A DNA stretch of 64,000 nucleotides, taken from assembly GCF_002994635.1 (NCBI RefSeq), contig NZ_PVNL01000031.1:25980-89979 (forward strand). The letters are read 5' to 3'. Every line of letters begins with the position of its first letter. Within the stretch, counting starts at the first letter, position 1. Below the pieces are notes generated by a model that saw nothing but the letters and a program-made list of their open reading frames with translations, was not told the DNA's origin and did no database searches. The translations under genes and the position numbers were made by a program. Origin of the DNA: Enhygromyxa salina (lineage in GTDB: Bacteria; Myxococcota_A; Polyangia; Nannocystales; Nannocystaceae). Shown one piece after another: positions 47,801 to 56,228 of the stretch.

Positions 47801-50800
47801 GCCACACCTACGCGCCCGAACTCCGCGACTTTCCCTATACCGGGATCCCCGCGACGATCACCGAGGATCAGCGCGACGCACAGACTGGTCAGCACGTTGT
47901 CACGCACATCAAGCGCATCTTCGACTATGTCGAGACCGAGCCGGGCTATCACCCCTACGTCTCGCAGCAGGTCGCGCGCAGCTACGAGCTGGAGGCCTGC
48001 GCCGACACCTTTTGTGAGCCCGACGAACTCGACGAGGACCAACGGATCAGCGACGTCGTCGACACGCTATTCGAGCTCGACGACTACGCCAACCCAACCC
48101 TGTGGACGACCTCGATCGACGCGGGCGACAAGACGCTCACCTATCGGCACGAGCAGGGCCACATCAATGACGGCGACACATGGTTGCTCGGCCTGCCGAT
48201 CTTCGAGCGCACCTACTTTCTCGAACTCGGCCAGACCACCCGCGAGCGCGAGTGGATCGCCAGCTACGATCCAGACACCGGGGCGCTGAAGACCCACACG
48301 CTCGAGCCGACCCGGCCCGAGGTGTTCTTGCACACGACCCGCAGCTACGACGCTCACGGCAATCTGGTCAGTCAGACCGCGTCCGACTTCGCGGGTGAGC
48401 AGCGCAGCAGCACGGTGAGCTACGACGATGAGGGCGTGTTCCCGATCGAGGGCGTCGACGCGCTCGGGCACAGCTCCGAGCTGCGCTGGGATCCCGGTTT
48501 GGGTGTGGTGATCGAGGCGAGGGATCCCAACGGCCTGCGCAAGGTCGCCGACTACGACGGGCTTGGCCACGTCACGGGCTTGCGCAGCTTCGCCGGTCAG
48601 GTCCCGCGCGGCGACGACACCACATTCAGCTATCAAATGCTGGGGCCGAACTTCGACAACGCGGTGCTGGAGATCCGGCAGGAGACCGCGGGCCACGGCT
48701 ACGACGTCGCTCACTATGATCGGCTGGGTCGCGTGATCAAGACCCGCAGCCCCGGGCACGACGGCGTCGCGCGTGACGTGACGACCCGCTATGACCGCCT
48801 AGGTCGCGTGACGCACGTCAGTCTGCCGACGATCTACGGGCTGCCGCCCGACGGCCATGATCGCTATGAGTACGACTTTGCGGATCGGCTGATCCGCCAC
48901 CGGTTGCCCGACGACGTCAGCGAGTCGTGGCTGCACCAGGGGCTCGAGTTGGTGCACATCGACACGGGCGGCATGATCGAGGTCACCCGCCGGGATCTGG
49001 CTGGCCGCGTGATCCAGAGCGTGCGCGCACTCGGGACTCCCGACGAGGAGCAGCTATGTTTTGACTACGGCGGCTGGGAGCTGGCCACGCACGTCCGGCC
49101 CGACTGCGTGGGTCGAGCGGCGTTGAGCGTGGATCAGGGCGAGGCACCGCCGACGATCAAGCGCTTCGTCCACGATGATCTCGGCCGGCTGATCTCCAGC
49201 CACGACCCCAGCGAAGGTCTGCGCAGCTACTTCTACAATGGGCACGGCGAGCTCGCGCGCTACGTCGACGGCAACGACAACGAAGTCGCGCTGGACCGCG
49301 ACGCGCTCGGTCGCGTCATCATGCGCAGCGACGTCGACGGTCTGACCACCTGGAGCTTCGACCAGGACTTCATCGGTGAACTCGACGCCAGCCTGAGCCC
49401 CGATGGTCATGAGCAGCTGCTCGCGTACGACGACTTTGGCCGGCTCGAGTCGCTCACCAAGGTCATCGCGGGTGAGAGCTTCGAGCTTGGCTTCGCGTAT
49501 GACGACGTCGATCGCCTCGCGGAGATCCACTACCCGCACAGTGATCTGCTGCCGTCGTTTTGGGTCCGCAACGCGTACACCAACCATGGCCAACTGCGCG
49601 AGGTTCGAAGCGGTCCGACCGACGCGCTGCTGTGGCGAGTGGACGACGTCGACGGGCTCGATCGCGTGACGATGGAGCAGTTCGGCAACGGGACCACCAC
49701 GCAGCGCAGCTATGATCCGCTGCGTCCGTTCACCCAGACGATCGAGTCCAACTCGGAGCTAGGTGGCGCGCTGCAGTCGCTCGCGTACACGTGGAACCAC
49801 GACGGCACGCTCGAGCGCCGCGAGGATCTGCTCCACGCCCAGCACGAGGCGTTCGAGTACGACTTTCTGCACCGCGTCGCCGCCGTCCACACGGGCAATG
49901 GCCAGCAGAGTCACGATCGACACTTTGCCTACGACAGCCTGGGAAATCTGGTGTTCGCCACTGATCGAGGCGAGTACGAGTATGACAGCAATGGCCGACT
50001 CGCGGTCGCCGACGCGAGCGGTCACGAGTGGGACGGCAACGGCAACCTGCTCGCTCGCACGGGCGCGCGCGCGATCACGCTGAGCTACACCGCGTTCGAC
50101 AAGCCGGCCGAGCTCGAGACCCAGGGCGGGGCGAGCAGCTTCGAGTACGACGCGGATCAAGAGCGGGTCTATCGCTACAGCGAAGCCGACGCGCGCGAGA
50201 GCGTCTACGTCACCGAGCTGTACCAGCGTCATCACGACACGATCGGCGGCGAGACTCAGCACCACTATTACGTGCCTGGGCTCGAGCGGAACGTCGCCAC
50301 CGTCGTCGATACTGACGATGGGTTGACCGCGACCCGAGCCACGCACTACCTCCACACGGATCACCTGGGATCTACGGACGTCGTCAGCGACGAGCTCGGT
50401 GTCGTGGAGCAGCGCATGTCGTTCGACGTGTGGGGCAAGCGACGCGACGCCGAAGATTGGAGCTTGCCCGAGGTGCTCGCGGAGCTCGGCGCCGTCAACC
50501 TCGGGTTCACCGGGCACGAGGCGCAAGAAGACGGTGGTCTGCTCAACATGGGCGGGCGGATGTACGACCCGCAGCTCGGGCGGATGGCCAGCGCGGATCC
50601 CTTCGTGGTCGCGCCCGACAGCACGCAAGGGTGGAACCGCTACGCCTACGTGCTGAATCAGCCGCTCTCGCTCACGGATCCGACCGGCTTCTCGCCCGCG
50701 CCGTCGAATCCGGACGGAAACTCGAGCGAAGTCGAGACCGAAGCGTTTGGGCATCCCGGAGACCCCAACGGCATGGTCGGCGTCAGTCAGACGCAGCCAG

Positions 50801-51600
50801 GTCCCGGCCCAACGCCAAAGCAAGGTGGCAGCTCGCAGCCAAGGGCCAACCAACAGCCGGGTGAGAACGGACCGGGGACTGGCAATGACATCTCCTTCGG
50901 TAGCGTGGCCGCCGGACTGCTCGGCGACGGCCTCGTCTATATGGGGCAACGGTTGGGCACAGGCGTGGACGACCACCCTCTGGTCGGCTTCGCCGACGCC
51001 ATGCTCCCGCACGAAGGACCCTCGCAGGAGGAGCGACGCCACAACACCGCCGACCGTGTCGCCGCACACGTCATCCATCATCAGCAGAATCCGCCCGCGT
51101 ACGTAGAGTTCTCCGTTGGCATGTCGATGGTGATCCTCGGCGGCGATGTCGAGCTGGCCGCGAGCTTGCTGCGCGGAGCCGCGGCGAAGATGGCGGCGCG
51201 CAAGCTGGCCACGAAGGCGTTGCGGGACAAGGCCCGCCGGGAGACCGCGAAGCGCGCGACCAAGAAGGCGAGTCGCGGCGGGAAAGCGGCCGTCGAGACG
51301 GGACAAGCCGGGGAGGCCGCGGTCCGTGCGGTCTATGATATCGGGGAGAAGAAGGCTATAACAATCCATGGCCGAACACGAATTCCCGACGGCGTCACAA
51401 AAACAACGATCAGCGTGGTGAGTGAGGTCAAGAACACGGCCAAACTGGCCTATACGCGCCAACTCAGGGACTACGCTGATTTTGCGGCGGAAACCGGCAA
51501 AGCGTTTCATCTTTATGTCCGACCAGGGGCGAAGATCTCGGGTCCGTTGCGAGCTGCTGAGGCGGCAAAACACGTCATCATCAGGGAAATACCATTTTGA
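44851..51600 (+). CDS. SpvB/RHS polymorphic toxin with restriction-endonuclease-fold C-terminal toxin
   Basis: 2249 residues from ATG 44851; a GTG at 44833 is an alternative. A signal peptide with an ARA cleavage site ends near residue 37. An SpvB-like region (~60-400) is followed by FG-GAP/VCBS-type calcium repeats (several D-G-D-G motifs) to ~850, then RHS/YD repeats (~1080-1900). The RHS core ends with the conserved GGRMYDPQLGRMASADPF and DPTGF motifs (~1905-1950). The last ~90 residues carry RIPDG and SEVKN, which fit the D-ExK nuclease centre of a REase-fold toxin (Tox-REase-7 type). Such proteins deliver a nuclease into competitors. The next gene is a likely immunity gene. Confidence 0.88.
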   Translation: MATPNADRPQHRAVALLMLLSVAVWLSIAPQARATPLAGSLLQHTLLAGPNAGASSPQRTASSPVGTLPVGFVVDDRGAARYSIPLELPPAARGLEPALSLEYDSQLGDGPLGVGWALGGGNSAITRCGRTLAEDGEVTPVRMTSDDALCLDGQRLMLVDGAPFQLGATYRPKRDDFSRVRVVAQVDADGSNTCHGGYGFEVRRRDGTIATYGCRRDATVTTHLGARTWSLAQLRDRFGNAVNYHYRYETTPVLGPNAQIIGEADVEHYLSTIDYGAHLGLHTSTRHVRLDWETRPDPSHGYSLGAPQRQSSRLARVTSFAANGLAYRYQLTYANPSITGRSLLQAVQQCDAKQVCKPATRFEWEPGEHGFESTPGEVNFAERAFFPFMLFPNNEQYVVDPFAELMTLLDANGDGRTDMFLSAGDGTSNLPEHRGWETWTSQPGAYGQDFEYCGSTRPNFQQCAADGHYLVYESERSGPLALGSHASNGPAVPPMFATDHDGDGRDDVYALGDNVPIPGLPPAGRSFFIARSLAEGGVDQFEFDPGAGLIWLFSGADQTGDGLGDLLFCAGDADLEEPELGTGRWLFAPNVPDVGFNANAVYDTGLVCSSYDKLLHLDHDGDGLASLLVIPAWDAGQHKRIPSKEWSDYAALELDPHADWAGSLAPTGLPPDLAQRWRASLAGHYNNSDIEDDFPRSNQGFGVDRVLDLNDDGLQDILRYELHGGDGPDQLELIYDTIVVDDPPLPEWGGVRIWLNTGAGFVDGGWLMQSEVEGNRSFARFLASGVLDYDGDGVLDYLTPIDDPDGSDWAWTVWISNGDGSFDELPVALDLKLSDIYTSPRASTAFDLTGDGLHDVGVFTSLRWSLRERVGDVPDKLVRIENGLGAWIDISYRSITDYDAPSPIYALDLDSCAYPRRCERDPRIVVDAHRLDSGGQLVPRRFEHRYGMARSDREGRRGLGFVSHETIEYDEDHQPIYRRRVGYSHTYAPELRDFPYTGIPATITEDQRDAQTGQHVVTHIKRIFDYVETEPGYHPYVSQQVARSYELEACADTFCEPDELDEDQRISDVVDTLFELDDYANPTLWTTSIDAGDKTLTYRHEQGHINDGDTWLLGLPIFERTYFLELGQTTREREWIASYDPDTGALKTHTLEPTRPEVFLHTTRSYDAHGNLVSQTASDFAGEQRSSTVSYDDEGVFPIEGVDALGHSSELRWDPGLGVVIEARDPNGLRKVADYDGLGHVTGLRSFAGQVPRGDDTTFSYQMLGPNFDNAVLEIRQETAGHGYDVAHYDRLGRVIKTRSPGHDGVARDVTTRYDRLGRVTHVSLPTIYGLPPDGHDRYEYDFADRLIRHRLPDDVSESWLHQGLELVHIDTGGMIEVTRRDLAGRVIQSVRALGTPDEEQLCFDYGGWELATHVRPDCVGRAALSVDQGEAPPTIKRFVHDDLGRLISSHDPSEGLRSYFYNGHGELARYVDGNDNEVALDRDALGRVIMRSDVDGLTTWSFDQDFIGELDASLSPDGHEQLLAYDDFGRLESLTKVIAGESFELGFAYDDVDRLAEIHYPHSDLLPSFWVRNAYTNHGQLREVRSGPTDALLWRVDDVDGLDRVTMEQFGNGTTTQRSYDPLRPFTQTIESNSELGGALQSLAYTWNHDGTLERREDLLHAQHEAFEYDFLHRVAAVHTGNGQQSHDRHFAYDSLGNLVFATDRGEYEYDSNGRLAVADASGHEWDGNGNLLARTGARAITLSYTAFDKPAELETQGGASSFEYDADQERVYRYSEADARESVYVTELYQRHHDTIGGETQHHYYVPGLERNVATVVDTDDGLTATRATHYLHTDHLGSTDVVSDELGVVEQRMSFDVWGKRRDAEDWSLPEVLAELGAVNLGFTGHEAQEDGGLLNMGGRMYDPQLGRMASADPFVVAPDSTQGWNRYAYVLNQPLSLTDPTGFSPAPSNPDGNSSEVETEAFGHPGDPNGMVGVSQTQPGPGPTPKQGGSSQPRANQQPGENGPGTGNDISFGSVAAGLLGDGLVYMGQRLGTGVDDHPLVGFADAMLPHEGPSQEERRHNTADRVAAHVIHHQQNPPAYVEFSVGMSMVILGGDVELAASLLRGAAAKMAARKLATKALRDKARRETAKRATKKASRGGKAAVETGQAGEAAVRAVYDIGEKKAITIHGRTRIPDGVTKTTISVVSEVKNTAKLAYTRQLRDYADFAAETGKAFHLYVRPGAKISGPLRAAEAAKHVIIREIPF

Positions 51601-52268
51601 AGGGCAAGAAAAAAGAGACTCCACCCGTTCCACCCGGCTGGATGACGCTGGCGGAGCACCACGCGTATCTCAAGGAGCATGGACTCTACGAGCCCATGCT
51701 GGAGGCGCAACGACAGCGGGAGGCGGAGATCGAGAGGTATCAAGCAGAGCTGCGTCAAGCGGAGACGCCCGTTATCGAGGCAGTGGCCAAAGTCGGCGTA
51801 GAGGTCGAGCGTGTGTGGGATCTGCAGAGCCTGAACGAGCCCCATCCCGAGGTAGTCCAGATTCTGCTCGATCACATACAAAAGCCGTATCGCAGCGAGG
51901 TCCTCGAGGATATTGGTCGTGCGCTAGCCGTTCCGGGGACCCGCGCTCTGTGGCCGACGCTCGTCAAACTCTACAAACAAGCCACCGATCGAGGTGCCAA
52001 GGAGGGCCTCGCCGTCGCGCTGCGGGAACACGGCATCAAGGACAGGCAACTCGTCGACGACGTGATTCCCCTGATCAAGGACCCCCGCAACGGTCCGAGT
52101 CGCCTGTACCTGATCGACGTCCTCACCCGCTCCCGACAACCTCACGCGAAGCAAGTCCTCGTCGAGTTGCGCGATGACCCGGACCTCTACAAAGAGATCG
52201 CCGTCCGGCTCAAGCGATTCGAGCAGAGCGCGAAGCGCCGCAAGAAGACAAGGAAGAAATCATCATGA
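51597..52268 (+). CDS. Putative immunity protein, HEAT/ARM-like repeats
   Basis: 223 residues from TTG 51597, whose last two bases plus A form the RHS stop (TTGA overlap), with AGGGA upstream; an ATG at 51640 is the alternative. The protein has no signal peptide. Residues ~70-205 form a series of two-helix repeats (RSEVLEDIGRALA, WPTLVKLYKQA, KEGLAVALREHG, LYLIDVLTRSRQ) typical of HEAT/ARM solenoids, which several known immunity proteins have. The tail is very basic (KRRKKTRKK). Immediate coupling to the toxin gene supports neutralisation of the C-terminal nuclease. Not a recognised named family. Confidence 0.75.
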   Translation: MKGKKKETPPVPPGWMTLAEHHAYLKEHGLYEPMLEAQRQREAEIERYQAELRQAETPVIEAVAKVGVEVERVWDLQSLNEPHPEVVQILLDHIQKPYRSEVLEDIGRALAVPGTRALWPTLVKLYKQATDRGAKEGLAVALREHGIKDRQLVDDVIPLIKDPRNGPSRLYLIDVLTRSRQPHAKQVLVELRDDPDLYKEIAVRLKRFEQSAKRRKKTRKKSS

Positions 52269-52358
52269 CTCCTTGGGTTCGGTGGCGTGCGACAAGGTCG
52301 CGCCGTGAAAACGACACTTGCCCATCCGTATTCCGGTGCCCAATCAATAGTATAGATC

Positions 52359-52836
52359 TGCCCCAGTTTGATGGATACCTCCGGAAGAAGGAAACTGGAG
52401 GACAAGCACCGTGCCACGCAAGAAACGCAGGACACTTGCACCGCAACAAGAGGCCGAGGCCGTCAAGATCTGCCAGCGGTCAAGCAAGCCGATCTCTCAG
52501 GTGGCTCGAGATCTCGACCTTCCTGAGGGCGCACTCGGGAACTGGGTGAACCAAGCGAAGGTCGACGAAGGTGGCCCCAGCGATGCCGGCCCACTGACGA
52601 CCGAGGAGCGGGAGGAGCTCAAGCAGCTGCGCAGGCAAAATCGCGAGCTGCAGATGGAGTGGGACTTCTTAAAAACGCCGCGGCCTTGTTCGCCAATAAA
52701 GCTCGTAGCGGCTGAGGCCTACGAGCTGATCCACGCGGAGAGGGCCAACTTTCCGATCAAGCTGATGTGCAGGGTCCTCGCGGTGTCGAGGTCCGGCTAC
52801 TACGCCTCGCTAACCCGAGCGCCATCGATCCGAGCC
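52359..52836 (+). mobile_element. Truncated IS3-family insertion sequence remnant
   Basis: The left end appears to start at TGCCCCAGTTTGATGG (52359), followed by a coding frame for an IS3-type OrfA and the first part of OrfB. Homology stops near 52836, well short of OrfB's DDE catalytic core, and no right inverted repeat was found. It lies directly after the toxin-immunity pair and has lower GC than its surroundings. Confidence 0.7.
52411..52836 (+). pseudogene. IS3-family transposase OrfA fused to a broken OrfB
   Basis: The frame starts at a GTG with GGAGG 9 nt upstream. Residues ~1-85 form the Tnp_1/HTH part of OrfA (EAVKICQRSSKPISQVARDL). After DFLK the frame passes into OrfB-like sequence (ELIHAERANFPI, CRVLAVSRSGYY). 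The junction is a run of five A residues; one more A would restore the usual OrfA end (NAAALFANK), so a one-base loss has probably fused the two frames. OrfB is cut after about 35 residues of homology and the DDE core is absent, so the gene cannot be active. Confidence 0.75.
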
Positions 52837-52847
52837 CATCATGTACC

Positions 52848-52925
52848 CACCTCGAGCGCCTCGCCAAACTCGACCACACTCGCGCACCGCCGAGTGAGCT
52901 GGCCAAACTCGTGCCTCCAAACTGA
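52848..52925 (+). other. Short open frame resembling the C-terminus of another protein
   Basis: Immediately after the IS3 homology a second frame reads HLERLAKL, then SELAKLVPPN and a stop, with codon use like a real protein end. It could be the tail of an older transposase or host gene cut by the insertion. The length is too short for assignment. Confidence 0.25.
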
Positions 52926-52933
52926 TCGGCGCT

Positions 52934-55252
52934 CTACAGCGACACGCCCATCGCCTTGCACTCTTTTTTCATCGCCCCACGCCGGATCAGCGTGACCTTG
53001 TTGAGCGACGACTTGGCCTTCCCGCCGTCCTTCATCTTGCAGGCCGCGAGCGTCATGAGCTCCGCGGTCTTCGACTTGCTCTTTTGCTTGTAGCTGGCGG
53101 CGGCGAGCTTGTAGGCCTCGGCCGCGCTGCCCTTGTTGTAGGCAGACTGCGCCGCGTCGTAGAGCTGTTGGTCGTTGCGGTTGTCCGTCGGCGGTGGCGT
53201 GGGCTTGGCGACCGGCTCGGGCTTTGGCTCGGGCTTCGGCTTTGGCTTGGGCGGCGCTGGTTCGTCCTCTTTGACGGATTTTGGCTTGGGCTCCGACTTT
53301 GGCTTGGGCTCCGACTTTGGCTTGGGCTCGGCCTCGCCTGTGTCCGTGCCCGTCGTGTCGACGACGATCACGGCGTCCGACTCGGGCTCGCCGTCGCTGT
53401 CGGCCTGCGCGAGCTGTTCGGGCTCTGGCTTCGGCGCTGGCTCAGCGGGTTGGACTGGCTCGTCGACCTGCGCGAGATCTGGCTCCTTGGCCTTGTCCTT
53501 GGGCTTCTTCGAGGGCAACAACGCGACGATCAGCGTGAGCGCGGCGGCTCCGGCCAAGGCGTACAGCGCGAGCTTGCGCTTGCGCTTTTGTTGGTTCGGG
53601 GGAAGATCGTCGAGGACGTCCGCTGGTATCGCCACGTGGACCGTGGGCGCGGACTCGGCCTCGGCGTCGGCGATGATCTCGCTGGCCAACCCGTCGATCA
53701 GCGAGGCGGTGTCCTGCGGCCGCACAGGCACGGGAGCGCCCGCGGGATCGGGTGCATGACCGGGCGGCGGAGCCAGGGCTTGCTCGGGCTGGTCGAGCGG
53801 CGCCGCTGCGGGGGCCCAATCCGCGGCCGCGTCCACGGGCGGCTCGGGAGCGAGACCGACGGGCGTCTGACGTTGCTTCGGCCGCGGCAGCCGAGCGGGC
53901 CGGGGGAGCCCGCGCGGCTCGTCGAGGCCACGTTCACTCGCCTGCGTCGGGTCGGTCGAGTCTGCGACGTCGCGGTCGTCGGCCCTGAGGATCACCGCGG
54001 GGGGCTCGTACGGGGCGCCGATCTGTGGCGCCGCCTCGGAGGTTGCAGACGCGGTCTGAGGTGGCGGCGGCGCCTGCTTGGCGTCTTTGCCTGGTCCGGC
54101 AGGTGGTCCAACGCGCGCCAGCGAGGGCCTGGTCATCGCGACGGTCTGCGCGGCCTCACTGATCGGCGGCGTGCTCGCGGCGGGCTCAGGCAAGGTCGCA
54201 GCCGCAGGCGCGTCGGCGGTGGGATCGTCCGTCGCGTCTGGGGCTCGAGCTTCAACGGTCTCGGGGATCGCAGCCTCAGTCGGAGGCGTCGTGTCGACGG
54301 CTGCCGGTTCGTTCGCGGCCTCGACCTCGAGTTCGGCAGCGGACTCGGGCGCTGGAGCGGTTGCGGGTTCGGTGACCTCGAATTCTGGCGCGGACTCGGG
54401 CGAGGCCAACGTAGGTGTAGCGAGCGCGGCAGCGACCTCGGGCTCGGGCGCGGCGGCGACCTCGGGCTCCGCGACGGGGTCGGGTGCGGGCTCGACCGTG
54501 GCGACATCGACATCGACGCCTTCGTCATCGACCTCGGGCTTGGCCCCCGCGTCATGCGTGCTCGCAGGCTCGGACACCAGCGCGGCCGCGGGCTCGAGCG
54601 GGAGCTCGGGCTCGTCGCTCGCCGGCGCGACCGCGGCGAGCTTGGCCGCGAGCTTCTGGCGAGGCTTTGGCGGCAGCTTGGCGGACAGCTTGGGCCTGTC
54701 GGCGGGTTTGTCCGCCCCGTCGGCTTGCTCGGCCTCCGCCTTGCGCAGCGCGGCCAGTCGGATCTTCTCGATCAGCGAGTTCGCCGAAGGGAGCGCGCCG
54801 CTGCTCGGCGAGGTCGGGCTGGCGCTAGCGAGGGGCTTGCTCGGCAGCGGCCTCGGCTTCGGCTCGACGCGCTTGGGCCCGGGGTCGCTGCTCCCGCGCT
54901 GGGAGTTGTTCTCGCCGATCGGCGGAATGACCGGCAGCGGCCCGGTCGTCGGTGGCCGAGGCCCGCCCTTGCGGCCGACCAGTGGTGGCAGCGGCGGTGG
55001 CCCGGGCGACTTGAGCTTGGGTCCGGACTTCGCGTTGGTGCCGAGCGTGGGTACGTCGAACAGATCGTCGAGCCCGGCGTCTTCGCCGAGCAGGTCGCCC
55101 GCGGGCACCCCGTGTAAAGTCTTCGGCTGCGGGCCGTCGCTGGCGAACCCGGGCAGCGTCGGTGGCTTGTCCGCGCCCGCGCCCGATACGGAAGGGCCGT
55201 CGTCCCGCTCGGGATCGACGTTCGAGGGATTCTGGTCGTCGGGCTTCGCCAC
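52934..55252 (-). CDS. Large Pro/Ala/Glu-rich single-pass membrane protein with TPR-like C-terminus
   Basis: 772 residues from GTG 55252, with a GGTGA ribosome site. The first ~545 residues are low-complexity, rich in Pro, Ala, Glu and Lys, and presumably cytoplasmic. A hydrophobic segment at ~553-575 (LALYALAGAAALTLIVALL) follows a basic KRKRK stop signal. The periplasmic part has acidic and Lys-Pro repeats (KPKSEP units), then a ~80-residue helical end (QQLYDAAQSAYNKG, AAEAYKLAAASYKQKS) like a TPR pair. The architecture resembles kinase-associated or TonB-like myxobacterial proteins. It diverges from the FEN-type exonuclease gene (55 bp between starts). Confidence 0.65.
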   Translation of the reverse strand: MAKPDDQNPSNVDPERDDGPSVSGAGADKPPTLPGFASDGPQPKTLHGVPAGDLLGEDAGLDDLFDVPTLGTNAKSGPKLKSPGPPPLPPLVGRKGGPRPPTTGPLPVIPPIGENNSQRGSSDPGPKRVEPKPRPLPSKPLASASPTSPSSGALPSANSLIEKIRLAALRKAEAEQADGADKPADRPKLSAKLPPKPRQKLAAKLAAVAPASDEPELPLEPAAALVSEPASTHDAGAKPEVDDEGVDVDVATVEPAPDPVAEPEVAAAPEPEVAAALATPTLASPESAPEFEVTEPATAPAPESAAELEVEAANEPAAVDTTPPTEAAIPETVEARAPDATDDPTADAPAAATLPEPAASTPPISEAAQTVAMTRPSLARVGPPAGPGKDAKQAPPPPQTASATSEAAPQIGAPYEPPAVILRADDRDVADSTDPTQASERGLDEPRGLPRPARLPRPKQRQTPVGLAPEPPVDAAADWAPAAAPLDQPEQALAPPPGHAPDPAGAPVPVRPQDTASLIDGLASEIIADAEAESAPTVHVAIPADVLDDLPPNQQKRKRKLALYALAGAAALTLIVALLPSKKPKDKAKEPDLAQVDEPVQPAEPAPKPEPEQLAQADSDGEPESDAVIVVDTTGTDTGEAEPKPKSEPKPKSEPKPKSVKEDEPAPPKPKPKPEPKPEPVAKPTPPPTDNRNDQQLYDAAQSAYNKGSAAEAYKLAAASYKQKSKSKTAELMTLAACKMKDGGKAKSSLNKVTLIRRGAMKKECKAMGVSL
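53281..53330 (-). repeat. 18-bp tandem repeat encoding Lys-Pro-Lys-Ser-Glu-Pro units
   Basis: Two full copies of the unit starting at TTGGCTTGGG (53281 and 53299) and a partial third copy (53317) lie in frame in the Pro-rich membrane protein gene. They form a Pro-Lys-rich periplasmic spacer. Confidence 0.85.
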
Positions 55253-55307
55253 GAGGTCACCCAGATTGTACCGGTTGTCGCGCCGCCGTGTGTGGCACAG
55301 TCGCGGG

Positions 55308-56183
55308 GTGCGTGTGCACTTGATCGACGGTACCTACGAGTTGTTCCGCAGCTTCTATGGCGCACCACCCGCGACCGGCAGCGACGGCCGGGAGGTCGGC
55401 GCGTGCCGGGGGCTGCTGCGTTCGATGCTCTCGCTGCTGCGCGAGCCGGACACGACCCACGTGGCGATCGCCTTCGACCACGTGATCGAGTCTTTCCGCA
55501 ATGACCTCTACGCTGGCTACAAGACCGGCGAGGGCATGGATCCGGCGTTGTGGGCCCAGTTCCCGCTGGCCGAGCGGCTCGCGGATGCGCTGGGCTTGGT
55601 CGTGTGGCCGATGGTCGAGTTCGAGGCCGACGACGCGCTCGCCACTGCAGCCGCGCGCTGGGCCGATGTACAGGGGGTCGAGCAGGTGCTCCTGTGTTCA
55701 CCTGACAAGGATCTGGGCCAGTGCGTCCGCGGGGATCGAGTCGTGCTGTTCGATCGCCGCCGCAAGGAAATCTACGACGCCGCGGGGATCGAGGAGAAGT
55801 TTGGCGTGCCGCCGGCTTCGATCCCGGATCTGCTCGCGCTCGTCGGGGACAGCGCCGACGGGATCCCTGGGATCCCGCGCTGGGGGATGAAGTCGACCGC
55901 GGCGGTGCTGAAGGTCTACGGCCACGTCAGCGACATCCCGGATCACGACCTCGCGTGGAGCATCAAGATCCGCGGGGCCAAGGGGCTGGCCAAGAGCCTC
56001 CGTGAACAGCGTGCGGACGCCGAGCTGTTTCGGGTCCTGACGACCCTGCGCACCGATGTGCCGCTCGAGCAGCGCGAGCTCGACGAGCTGCGGTGGCGCG
56101 GCGCCAAGCGAGACGAGCTCACGCAGATCTGCGAAGAGATCGGTGACGTCGCCGCGCTGTCTCGCGTACCCGCCTGGATTTAG
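55308..56183 (+). CDS. Stand-alone 5'-3' exonuclease (FEN/PIN-like domain)
   Basis: 291 residues from GTG 55308. N-terminal HLIDGTYELFR gives the first catalytic Asp; FEADDALA (~105), SPDKDLGQ (~129) and GDSADGIPGIP (~182) supply further acidic metal ligands; a helix-three-turn-helix follows (WGMKSTAAVL). The YAGYKTGE segment near ~65-72 is the usual flap-binding part. It resembles the exonuclease domain of DNA polymerase I but has no polymerase domain, as in stand-alone Xni/ExoIX-type enzymes. It likely removes RNA primers or flaps. Confidence 0.88.
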   Translation: MRVHLIDGTYELFRSFYGAPPATGSDGREVGACRGLLRSMLSLLREPDTTHVAIAFDHVIESFRNDLYAGYKTGEGMDPALWAQFPLAERLADALGLVVWPMVEFEADDALATAAARWADVQGVEQVLLCSPDKDLGQCVRGDRVVLFDRRRKEIYDAAGIEEKFGVPPASIPDLLALVGDSADGIPGIPRWGMKSTAAVLKVYGHVSDIPDHDLAWSIKIRGAKGLAKSLREQRADAELFRVLTTLRTDVPLEQRELDELRWRGAKRDELTQICEEIGDVAALSRVPAWI

Positions 56184-56228
56184 AACGCGCCGCGGGGCAC
56201 GGGACCGAGGCGATATACTCCCGCGAGC

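Noticed and set aside
53084..55117. Plus-strand open frame of 677 codons opposite the Pro-rich membrane protein
   Set aside because: Its Arg/Gly/Leu-rich composition mirrors the Pro/Ala/Glu repeats on the other strand. The minus-strand gene has a TM segment, charged flanks and a start signal.
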